From: JBCBXA01 sp039816825
Lineage (GTDB): Bacteria; Pseudomonadota; Alphaproteobacteria; Rhizobiales; Rhizobiaceae
Length of the DNA: 56,841 bases
Assembly: GCA_039816825.1 (NCBI GenBank)
Contig: JBCBXA010000008.1
Location: forward strand, 1-56,841
Direction: 5' to 3'
Positions 33,575 to 41,079 of the stretch are shown in pieces (within the stretch, counting starts at the first letter, position 1; every line of letters starts with the position of its first letter). Both the position numbers and the translations under genes were made by a program. The notes under the pieces were generated by a model that worked only from the letters and a program-made list of their open reading frames with translations, made no database searches and had not been told where the DNA came from.

Positions 33575-34329
33575 CCTCTACGCCGCTTCCAAAGGTACGG
33601 AGGCTGGAGGCCGCCGGGTTCAGGGCATGGCCCTCTCAGCAGAGCCTCTATGATGGCGCGTGGCTTTATCGCATCAGCCCCACACAGGATGGCAGACGCA
33701 TCAACTCTGTCACCCCGCTCGACCCTGGTGACGACAAGGCGGTGATTGAACGCCTGTCCAAGGCCGGGGGGGAGTTTGAGAAGGCCGGACGGCCGCTCAT
33801 CTTTCGCGAGACGCCCCTGATGCCCCAGAGCGTCCTCGATGTCTTTTTGGCAGACGGCTGGTCGGCCGAGGGCGAGAGCTATGTGCAGATATGTGCCCTA
33901 AACGCCCTCGATCTGAGCGAGGCAAAGGAACAGCTGCCCTATCGTGACGTTTCGGGCTGGGCCGAGCAGTTCATCGCCATTCGGGAGCAAAAGCCGGAGC
34001 AGGCACGCCCCTTGGCGGAAGCCATTTCCGGTATTGAGCCGGACGTTGGCCTGTTCCTCACACAGGACGAAGCTTCCAATCCCACTGCGACGGTGATGGC
34101 TGTTCACGACCGGGATATGGTCGGCGTGTTTGAAGTTGCGGTGGCGCAAAGTGCCCGCCGCCAAGGCCTCGCCCGCAGGCTGGTGATGAGCGCCCTTCGG
34201 TGGGCGGTGAAACGCGGTGCCAAGACCGCTTGGCTGCAGGTGGAAGCTGACAATCAGGCCGCCCGTGGGCTCTATGACAGCCTCGGTTTCGAAACGGCCT
34301 ATCCCTATCGCTATTGGCGGGCACCATGA
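33571..34329 (+). CDS. GNAT family N-acetyltransferase in the argJ operon
   Basis: 252 residues. The C-terminal third is a GNAT fold with the acetyl-CoA loop QSARRQGLARRLVMSAL and the strand-helix AAWLQVEADNQAARGLYDSLGF (approximate). The N-terminal half is a second, degenerate GNAT-like half (AGFRAWPSQQSLYDGAWLYR) seen in two-domain members. Substrate unknown. Overlaps argJ and mutT by 4 bases each, so all three are co-translated. Confidence 0.85.
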   Translation: MTSTPLPKVRRLEAAGFRAWPSQQSLYDGAWLYRISPTQDGRRINSVTPLDPGDDKAVIERLSKAGGEFEKAGRPLIFRETPLMPQSVLDVFLADGWSAEGESYVQICALNALDLSEAKEQLPYRDVSGWAEQFIAIREQKPEQARPLAEAISGIEPDVGLFLTQDEASNPTATVMAVHDRDMVGVFEVAVAQSARRQGLARRLVMSALRWAVKRGAKTAWLQVEADNQAARGLYDSLGFETAYPYRYWRAP

Positions 34330-34745
34330 CCATCAATGACAAACCCATGGTGCTGGTGGTTGCCTGCGCGTTGGTGGACACTGACGAACGGATCCTGCTG
34401 GCTCAACGCCCCGAGGGCAAAAGCATGGCGGGTCTTTGGGAGTTCCCCGGCGGCAAGATCGAACAGGGCGAGACGCCGGAGCAAGCTTTGTTGCGCGAGC
34501 TTGGCGAAGAGCTCGGTGTGACCACAAAAGAGGATTGTCTCGCGCCGCTGACCTTTGCGAGCCACAGCTATGACAAGTTCCATCTCCTGATGCCGCTCTA
34601 TATCTGCCGACGGTTTCAGGGCTTCCCCGTCGCCAAGGAAGGGCAGACCCTGAAATGGGTGAGCGCCTCTAGGCTCCGGGACTATGGTATGCCGGAAGCC
34701 GACATTCCTCTTATCGCTCCATTAACCGATATTTTAAGGTCCTGA
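34326..34745 (+). CDS. mutT: 8-oxo-dGTP diphosphatase, MutT (Nudix)
   Basis: 139 residues from the ATG at 34326. Complete Nudix box: GGKIEQGETPEQALLREL followed by GEELGV. Length and LLAQRPEGKSMAGLWEFPGG are typical of MutT, which removes oxidised dGTP. The overlap with the GNAT gene is ATGA. The argJ-GNAT-mutT order is common in alphaproteobacteria. Confidence 0.92.
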   Translation: MTINDKPMVLVVACALVDTDERILLAQRPEGKSMAGLWEFPGGKIEQGETPEQALLRELGEELGVTTKEDCLAPLTFASHSYDKFHLLMPLYICRRFQGFPVAKEGQTLKWVSASRLRDYGMPEADIPLIAPLTDILRS

Positions 34746-34794
34746 CCGATCCTCCCCGAAGGGCGCCACACCGGCGCTTAAGAGGGTTGGGACC

Positions 34795-35118
34795 ATGCTG
34801 GAATCAAAATTCAGACGTTTTGCGAAAGCCTCCGACGGGCTCACCACGCTGGAGTTCAGTCTGATGGCGTGCGTTACAGCCTTGGGGGCTGGCATGCTGC
34901 TGGTGCCCATGCTTGATCGAGCCAGCAATCCGGAGATCATACGTTCGGCCTCCAACGGACCCATCGACATGACCGTGACTGGCTCCGTTCGCTCTGATCC
35001 CACCGTTCAGGCGCCGCAGGGCCTTAAGGTGCGCTACATCTTCCGGTCCGTGCTGCAGGACAAGGATCAGCCGCCCTGCGTCGCCTACACCAACGGCACC
35101 AATAACGGCCACTGCTGA
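34795..35118 (+). CDS. Flp pilin-like protein with a C-terminal extension
   Basis: 107 residues. A short basic leader ends in Gly (FAKASDG) and is followed by LTTLEFSLMA, which mirrors the Flp prepilin site G-xTxxE, then a hydrophobic stretch (ACVTALGAGMLLVPML). Unlike Flp it has a ~60-residue C-terminal part ending with two Cys (PPCVAY and the final HC), possibly a disulfide. Family is inferred from the N-terminus and the Flp gene downstream. GAGGGTTGGG precedes the ATG. Confidence 0.55.
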   Translation: MLESKFRRFAKASDGLTTLEFSLMACVTALGAGMLLVPMLDRASNPEIIRSASNGPIDMTVTGSVRSDPTVQAPQGLKVRYIFRSVLQDKDQPPCVAYTNGTNNGHC

Positions 35119-35227
35119 CCAATTTCGGGTCGCACTGGTTAATCGCCCGCGAAAATCTTACGGGCTCTGGCAACGCTCTGGTCAATCCTTCGGTCTAAGT
35201 TGCCGCGGAAGATCCAAGGGGCGAAGC

Positions 35228-35416
35228 GTGTTGTTTTCGGTTTTTAGCAGATTTGTCAGGCAGACATCCGGCGCAACTGCCATCGAATACGGCCTTATCG
35301 CTTCCCTGATCGCCATTGGTATCATCGCCGGGGCAACGCAGACCGGCGAAGAAACCAAGAAACCGTTCGAAACGATCGGCACAGCCATCAAGACATCAAA
35401 CGAAAAATCGACCTAG
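35228..35416 (+). CDS. Flp/Fap type IVb pilin
   Basis: 62 residues. Leader ending in Gly, then ATAIEYGLIASLIAIGIIAG, the Flp signature with Glu+5, followed by a short polar tail. Flp subunits form tight-adherence pili assembled by Tad/Cpa machinery, none of which is in the window. AAGGGGCG precedes the start. Its last bases overlap the convergent methyltransferase gene by 4. Confidence 0.9.
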   Translation: MLFSVFSRFVRQTSGATAIEYGLIASLIAIGIIAGATQTGEETKKPFETIGTAIKTSNEKST

Positions 35417-36336
35417 CGCTTGCCCAACACCTCGGTAAGGCTCGTCTTGGCGCTGCCCGGCGCCAACGGCTTTTGCTGACTTTCATGGGGTGACCATCCC
35501 GACAGCGACACCAAATTGAAGCTCGCCCTCAGCCGACCGTCGGGATCTGCATATCGCATGCCATAATCTGCTTCGACAGCGGCCAGTATCGAGCGGTTGA
35601 GCGACGGTGCTTTGCTGGGGGCAGCGCTTGTTTGGCCCATGGCCCTCAGGTCGCGCATCAAATTCAGCGGTGAGTTGTGGCGCACCACAAGCTCTTCGAC
35701 ATCGCCGACTGGAAGCGTATAGCCCGTGCGTTGCAGCAGGCCTGTGAGCTCCTGCAATTCGGCAAATGGGTTGATGCGCATGGCAGCGCCGCCACGGACG
35801 TTTGTTTCTGAAGTCAGCAGACTGTCCCGCAATTCTCCAAGTGTGCCAGCGGCCGGCAGATTGGCAAGCAGCAGCCCATCCGGTGCCAGCGCGCGCCGCA
35901 ACTGCACCAGAACGCCTGGGAGATCGTTGAACATATGGAGGCACAGCGGCGCCACGATGAGATTGTAGTGGCCTTGAGCCAGTGGAAGTGGATCAAGATC
36001 GTCGGGCGACACTTCGATATCGCTTCCAGGCAGTGTTTCCAGGCGTTCTACGGATCTGACATTGGAAAGGCCGGAAAGCCGCTCCGCAGTGACGCCGGTG
36101 TGGCCGAAAAACTCCAACACGCGATCAAACCGACGGCTCACCAGGGCAACCCGATCAGCAAGGTCTTCGGCGGCCCGCTGCAGCAGAAAATCCGCTCCAT
36201 CGGACCCTCGATGCCGTCTGAACGCCCGCAAACGCAGTGCTGCCTGTCGATGGGCGTCGAAGATCTCCGGGGCACCCGCATTGCGCCTCAAGCCTTGAAC
36301 CGGCTTTGCTCTCCGATTGGTCAAACTGTCGTCCAT
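35413..36336 (-). CDS. NDUFAF5/BioC-like SAM-dependent methyltransferase
   Basis: 307 residues from the ATG at 36336. The N-terminus (IFDAHRQAALRLRAF, then AEDLADRVALVSRRFDRVLEF) and HYNLIVAPLCLHMFNDLPG match the alphaproteobacterial NDUFAF5/BioC-type group. Motif I is weak: where VLDLGxGxG is usual it reads VLEFFGHTG, so activity or substrate may differ. No biotin genes lie nearby. It is divergent from comF, with 63 bases between the start codons. Confidence 0.75.
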   Translation of the reverse strand: MDDSLTNRRAKPVQGLRRNAGAPEIFDAHRQAALRLRAFRRHRGSDGADFLLQRAAEDLADRVALVSRRFDRVLEFFGHTGVTAERLSGLSNVRSVERLETLPGSDIEVSPDDLDPLPLAQGHYNLIVAPLCLHMFNDLPGVLVQLRRALAPDGLLLANLPAAGTLGELRDSLLTSETNVRGGAAMRINPFAELQELTGLLQRTGYTLPVGDVEELVVRHNSPLNLMRDLRAMGQTSAAPSKAPSLNRSILAAVEADYGMRYADPDGRLRASFNLVSLSGWSPHESQQKPLAPGSAKTSLTEVLGKR

Positions 36337-36399
36337 GGCTCTGCATATGGGCGAGCTGCCGTTTGGCGCAATGGCCTGTCTGTGCTTGGCTGTCGCCAT

Positions 36400-37197
36400 A
36401 TGAAACGGTCCACAGGTCAGCATCTGAGCGCTTTGGGTCAGGCGATGGTTCGCCTGATCGTTCCGCCCACCTGCATGCTGTGCGAAACCGTTTGTGCCGC
36501 TGATGGCGCGGTCTGCGCAGACTGCTGGCCGAAGTTCCACTTTCTGACGCCACCTTTGTGTGCGGTCACGGGTGCACCCTTTGCCTATAAGCTTGGGGCG
36601 GGTGCCTTGTCTGCCGAAGCCATTGCCAATCCGCCTGACTATGATCTCGCGCGGGCGGCACTGCTGTACAACGCGCCAGCGCGGCGTTTGGTCAGCCGCC
36701 TCAAATACTCCGATGACACCGCCTTGGCCCGTTGGATGGGCCAGTGGATGGCGCGACCTCTCAGCGATGCGCTTATGAACTCCCTGCATGAGCGGAGCAG
36801 CAATGTCACGACGCCTCTGATACCGGTGCCCCTGCACCGGAAACGCTTGGCGGAACGGCGCTACAATCAATCAGCTGAACTGGCCCGTGTGCTGGCGCGG
36901 CATATGGGGCCACAGTTCGCGTTCGATCCCGAGAGCCTGGTTCGCCACAGGGCGACAGCAGCCCAGGTGGGCCTTGGCGAGAAAGCGCGCCAGCGCAACG
37001 TGGCCGGCGCGTTTCGCGTTCCCAAAGAGCGGCGGCCACAGATCGCGGGCAGGTCAGTTGTCCTCGTTGATGACGTGTTGACGACGGGGGCAACGGTGAA
37101 CGCCTGTGCCAGGGCCCTGAAGCGTGCGGGCGCGTCTCATGTCATTGTGGTGACGTTTGCCCGCGTGCCCCATGGCGGGTTTGACGCAGCATTGTGA
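36400..37197 (+). CDS. comF: ComF family phosphoribosyltransferase-like protein
   Basis: 265 residues from the ATG at 36400. N-terminal zinc ribbon (CMLC ... CADC), then IPVPLHRKRLAERRYNQS and the PRPP-binding loop VVLVDDVLTTGATVNAC near the C-terminus. In competent species ComF helps DNA uptake; elsewhere its role is unclear. The gene precedes glutaredoxin by 128 bases. Confidence 0.9.
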   Translation: MKRSTGQHLSALGQAMVRLIVPPTCMLCETVCAADGAVCADCWPKFHFLTPPLCAVTGAPFAYKLGAGALSAEAIANPPDYDLARAALLYNAPARRLVSRLKYSDDTALARWMGQWMARPLSDALMNSLHERSSNVTTPLIPVPLHRKRLAERRYNQSAELARVLARHMGPQFAFDPESLVRHRATAAQVGLGEKARQRNVAGAFRVPKERRPQIAGRSVVLVDDVLTTGATVNACARALKRAGASHVIVVTFARVPHGGFDAAL

Positions 37198-37325
37198 CCG
37201 TTCGGTCTGGTGCTGCGGCTTGGCATGGCTGCAGCACCCACATATATCCGCCCGTAACGCCAGCAGCAGCCCAGGCAAACCCTCAGGTTGCGCCCATGGA
37301 AATTTCAGTGATGGAGAATTCAGTC

Positions 37326-37586
37326 ATGGCCCCTTCGTCCAAAGTCGTCGTTTACACCCGCGATTGGTGTGGGTTCTGCACTGCCGCCAAGGGCCTGTTG
37401 GAACGCAAGGGCGTTGCATTTGAAGAGCACAATGCCACCAAGCGCCCTGAAGCCCGTGCGGAGATGATCCAGCGCTCCGGGAGAACCACTTTCCCCCAGA
37501 TCTTCATCGGCTCTGAACATGTCGGCGGTTGCGACGATCTGATGGCGCTTGAGCGCTCAGGTGCCCTCGACGCGATGCTTGGATAG
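37326..37586 (+). CDS. grxC: Glutaredoxin 3 (GrxC)
   Basis: 86 residues from the ATG at 37326 (GGAGAA upstream); starts further up are in frame but add an unrelated leader. VVVYTRDWCGFCTAAKGLL carries the active site as CGFC instead of the usual CPYC. RTTFPQIFIGSEHVGGCDDL is the glutathione-binding region. It reduces disulfides with glutathione in the cytoplasm. Two bases separate it from the amidase gene. Confidence 0.93.
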   Translation: MAPSSKVVVYTRDWCGFCTAAKGLLERKGVAFEEHNATKRPEARAEMIQRSGRTTFPQIFIGSEHVGGCDDLMALERSGALDAMLG

Positions 37587-37588
37587 TC

Positions 37589-38410
37589 ATGCGCGCTGCA
37601 TGCCTCCAAATGCGGTCTGGCACCGATCAGGTGAAGAACGCCGAAGCCTTCGAGGCTTTGGTGCGCGAGGCCGCGCTTGGGGGAGCGACCTATATCCAGT
37701 CACCCGAGATGACAGGCCTCGTTCAAAGGGACAGGGTGTCTTTGATGGCGGTGGTTCGGACGCCGGGCGACACTCCGGTTCTGCAGCGGGCTGAGCGTCT
37801 TGCGAACGAGCTCAACATCACCATCCATGTTGGATCAACCGCCGTTCTACGGGCAGATGGCGACGTGGCCAACCGGGCTTTCCTCTTTGCGCCTGGCGCT
37901 GTGACGCCCGTGACTTATGACAAGATCCACATGTTTGACGCGGATGTGGGGGGTGGTGACAACTGGCGCGAGTCCGCTGTCTACACGGCGGGGGAAGAGG
38001 CGGTTCTTGCAACCGTCGGCAAAGCCACTCTGGGATTGTCCATCTGCTACGATCTGCGCTTTCCCGCGCTCTATCGTGCGCTGGCCGTTGCGGGTGCCGA
38101 CATTCTGACCGCGCCTTCGTGCTTCACGGTGCCCACCGGTTCAGCCCATTGGGAAACGCTCATTCGGGCGAGGGCCATTGAAACCGGGTCGTTCATGATC
38201 TGCGCGGCACAGGGCGGGTCCCACGAGGATGGTCGCCAGACCTATGGCCATTCCATCATGGTGGACCCGTGGGGCCAGATGCTGGCTGAAGCGGATGGTG
38301 ATGAGCCAGCTATCATCTATGCTGATCTCGACCTGTCGCTTGTCCACGCTGCGCGCCAAAGAGTGCCTGCGCTGGCCAATGCAAGATCCTTCAGAGGGCC
38401 AAGCGCATGA
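37589..38410 (+). CDS. Carbon-nitrogen hydrolase, Nit1/Nit2-type amidase
   Basis: 273 residues. Nitrilase triad: Glu in QSPEMTG, Lys in TYDKIHMFD, Cys in LSICYDLRFP. Nit-type proteins of this length hydrolyse deaminated glutathione or omega-amides; position directly after grxC supports a glutathione-repair role (inference). The stop overlaps the DUF1178 start by 4 bases. Confidence 0.9.
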   Translation: MRAACLQMRSGTDQVKNAEAFEALVREAALGGATYIQSPEMTGLVQRDRVSLMAVVRTPGDTPVLQRAERLANELNITIHVGSTAVLRADGDVANRAFLFAPGAVTPVTYDKIHMFDADVGGGDNWRESAVYTAGEEAVLATVGKATLGLSICYDLRFPALYRALAVAGADILTAPSCFTVPTGSAHWETLIRARAIETGSFMICAAQGGSHEDGRQTYGHSIMVDPWGQMLAEADGDEPAIIYADLDLSLVHAARQRVPALANARSFRGPSA

Positions 38411-38847
38411 TCAAGTACAGCCTTCAATGCAGTGAGGATCATCGCTTCGAAGCCTGGTTTGAATCCTCATCCAGCTTTGACGATCAATTGGCGAAGGGCT
38501 TTGTGTCCTGTCCCGTCTGCGGAACGACTGATGTGCACAAGATGCTGATGACGCCAGGCGTGTCCACCGGACGCCGTAAGGATGCGCGCAAGGAAGCCGT
38601 GCAGGTGGCGGCGCTGTCATCCATGCATGGAGAAATGCGCGCCAAGCTGAAGGAAGTGCGCGATCACATCCACGCCAATACCGAGGATGTCGGAGCGGCC
38701 TTTCCAGAGGAGGCCCGCAAAATCCACTATGGAGAAGCAGAGCAGCGGGGCATCCGTGGCGCGGCTGCGCCTGAAGAGGTGAAGTCTCTCGTCGATGAAG
38801 GTGTCGAGATTGCCCCGGTGCCCGAACTGCCCGACGACGCGAACTAG
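38407..38847 (+). CDS. DUF1178 family protein
   Basis: 146 residues. MIKYSLQCSEDHRFEAWFESS and FVSCPVCGTTDVHKMLM carry the conserved Cys (C8, CPVC) of this zinc-ribbon-like family. The middle is charged, and EEARKIHYGEAEQRGIRG is conserved. Function unknown. It overlaps the amidase by 4 bases and ubiG (convergent) by 4 bases. Confidence 0.88.
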   Translation: MIKYSLQCSEDHRFEAWFESSSSFDDQLAKGFVSCPVCGTTDVHKMLMTPGVSTGRRKDARKEAVQVAALSSMHGEMRAKLKEVRDHIHANTEDVGAAFPEEARKIHYGEAEQRGIRGAAAPEEVKSLVDEGVEIAPVPELPDDAN

Positions 38848-39632
38848 TTCGCTGAGCCCGGTCTCGTCGCCAAAACCATGTAGTTCACATCCATGTCGCC
38901 AGACTTGTTCCAGCGATCAGTGAGCGGGTTGTAGAAAACCCCGGTCTCGTCCAGCAGACCCATGCCATTGCGATCAAAGGCGCGGTGCAACTCTTCAGGC
39001 TTCACAAGCTTTTCGAACTCATGCGTGCCCTTTGGCAGCCATTTGAGAACGTTCTCCGCCATGAAGATGGCCAGCGCGCGCGCCTTGATCGTGCGGTTGA
39101 TGGTGGCCACAAACATCATGCCGCCGGGCCGCACCATCTTGCAGCAGGCGTCCATGAAGAGATCAACGTCAGCAACGTGCTCCACCACTTCCATGTTGAG
39201 GATCACGTCGAAGGTCTCGCCGTCGGCGGCGAGTTGCTCGGCTGTCGTGGCGCGATAATCTATGTCCAGACCGGACTGTGCGGCGTGAATCTTCGCAACT
39301 TCAATATTGGTAGCCCCGGCATCGGCTCCAACCACGTCTGCCCCTAGCCGCGCCATGGGCTCGCTCAGCAGTCCGCCGCCGCAGCCAATGTCGAGAAAGC
39401 GCAGGCCTTCAAAGGGCTTGGGCCCGCGAATGTCTCGGCTAAACTGCTGAGCGACCTGATTGCGGATATATTCCAACCGTACCGGATTGAACTTGTGCAG
39501 GGGCCGGAACTTGCCCTTCGGATCCCACCATTCCTTCGCCATGGCATGGAATTTGTCGATCTCGCGATCATCAATGGTCGTGGTGCCTGGGGCTTGTGTC
39601 TGGTCGCCGCCGGTCTGCTGTGCTTGGGCCAT
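38844..39632 (-). CDS. ubiG: Ubiquinone biosynthesis O-methyltransferase UbiG
   Basis: 262 residues from the ATG at 39632 (AGGAGAG upstream). Performs both O-methylations of ubiquinone. AKEWWDPKGKFRPLHKFNPV, FLDIGCGGGLLSEPMARLGA (SAM motif I), VVEHVADVDLF and LPKGTHEFEKLVKP are diagnostic. The gene is divergent from lysC. Confidence 0.96.
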   Translation of the reverse strand: MAQAQQTGGDQTQAPGTTTIDDREIDKFHAMAKEWWDPKGKFRPLHKFNPVRLEYIRNQVAQQFSRDIRGPKPFEGLRFLDIGCGGGLLSEPMARLGADVVGADAGATNIEVAKIHAAQSGLDIDYRATTAEQLAADGETFDVILNMEVVEHVADVDLFMDACCKMVRPGGMMFVATINRTIKARALAIFMAENVLKWLPKGTHEFEKLVKPEELHRAFDRNGMGLLDETGVFYNPLTDRWNKSGDMDVNYMVLATRPGSAN

Positions 39633-39796
39633 AAATCTCTCCTGTGGTCTGCAGGTCGTGTCCATGCCGCCGAAGTCAAGCGCGTCGCTGAGGAGAGGTC
39701 ATCCTTGCGACACCGTGTCCTCTCGGCTATCACGCCGCGCAGACGTGGGCCAGCGGCCCGAACAACAGCCCTCATTTGAATGGACATGAACGCGCC

Positions 39797-41068
39797 ATGG
39801 CTCGGCTCGTACTGAAATTCGGCGGCACATCGGTGGCCGATATTGACCGCATCCGTCGCGTGGCGGGGCATGTTGCACGAGAAGTCGCGGCCGGGCATCA
39901 GGTGGCCGTCATTGTCTCGGCCATGGCCGGCGAGACCAACCGACTGGTGGATCTCGTGCGTTCAGCATCACCTGTCTACGACGCCCGGGAGTATGATTCC
40001 GTGGTGGCGTCAGGCGAGCAGGTGACCGCAGGTCTGTTGGCCGTTGTGCTTCAGGGCATGGAGATCGACGCGCGTTCCTGGCTGGGTTGGCAAATTCCGC
40101 TTGTGACGGATTCCAGCCATGGCGCCGCCCGCATTGACGATATTGACGGCTCCGCTCTGATCGAGCGTTTGGACAGCGATCAGGTTGCCGTGATTGCCGG
40201 CTTTCAGGGCATCAATCGCGTCAACAATCGCATAGCAACTCTGGGGCGAGGGGGGTCTGACACGTCTGCTGTGGCCATCGCCGCCGCCATTAACGCAGAC
40301 CGTTGTGACATCTACACCGATGTGGACGGGGTCTACACAACAGACCCACGCATGGTACCCAATGCCCAGCGTATGGAACGGGTGTCCTTTGAAGAGATGT
40401 TGGAGATGGCGTCTCTTGGGGCCAAGGTTCTTCAGGTGCGCTCCGTCGAGTTAGCGATGGTACAGGGTGTCAGAACCTTTGTGCGATCCAGCTTTGACGA
40501 CCCGAACGATCCCGTGCTGGTTGCGGCGTCGCGCGGGGAAGGGCCCATGGTGGGCACACTCATTTGTGGTGAGGAAGAGATCATGGAACAGCAAGTCGTC
40601 ACCGGCATCGCCTATTCCCGCGACGAGGCGCAGATTTCCCTGCGCCGCGTCCCCGACAGGCCGGGGATCTCTGCGGCGATCTTTGGTCCCATGGCCGACG
40701 CGAACATCAATGTCGACATGATCGTGCAGTCCGTGTCGGAGGATGGAACCCGGACCGATATGACCTTCACGGTCCCCGAGACCGATCTTGACCGCGCTCG
40801 CGACGCTCTGGCCGCCCAGAAGAGTGATATCGCTTATGAGGAAATTCAGGCCGAGAAAGGCCTCGTGAAGGTGTCGGTGATCGGCATCGGCATGCGCAGC
40901 CACGCCGGTGTGGCGGCGGGTGCCTTCAAGGCGCTGGCATCCAAGAACATCAACATTCGGGCCATCACCACGTCGGAGATCAAGATCTCGATCCTGATCG
41001 ACTCCGACTATGCCGAACTCGCAGTGCGAACGCTGCACTCCTTCTACGGTCTCGACAAAGCGGCCTGA
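39797..41068 (+). CDS. lysC: Aspartokinase (monofunctional, two ACT domains)
   Basis: 423 residues from the ATG at 39797; a TTG at 39776 is also in frame. Phosphorylates aspartate, the entry step to lysine, threonine and methionine. KFGGTSVADIDRIRRVA, GRGGSDTSAVAIAAA and DVDGVYTTDPRMV mark the kinase; two ACT domains (~265-420, with RPGISAAIFGPMADANINVD) bind the feedback inhibitor. Followed by ptsP 11 bases later, a frequent alphaproteobacterial pair. Confidence 0.96.
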   Translation: MARLVLKFGGTSVADIDRIRRVAGHVAREVAAGHQVAVIVSAMAGETNRLVDLVRSASPVYDAREYDSVVASGEQVTAGLLAVVLQGMEIDARSWLGWQIPLVTDSSHGAARIDDIDGSALIERLDSDQVAVIAGFQGINRVNNRIATLGRGGSDTSAVAIAAAINADRCDIYTDVDGVYTTDPRMVPNAQRMERVSFEEMLEMASLGAKVLQVRSVELAMVQGVRTFVRSSFDDPNDPVLVAASRGEGPMVGTLICGEEEIMEQQVVTGIAYSRDEAQISLRRVPDRPGISAAIFGPMADANINVDMIVQSVSEDGTRTDMTFTVPETDLDRARDALAAQKSDIAYEEIQAEKGLVKVSVIGIGMRSHAGVAAGAFKALASKNINIRAITTSEIKISILIDSDYAELAVRTLHSFYGLDKAA

Positions 41069-41079
41069 CCGGCAAGCCC

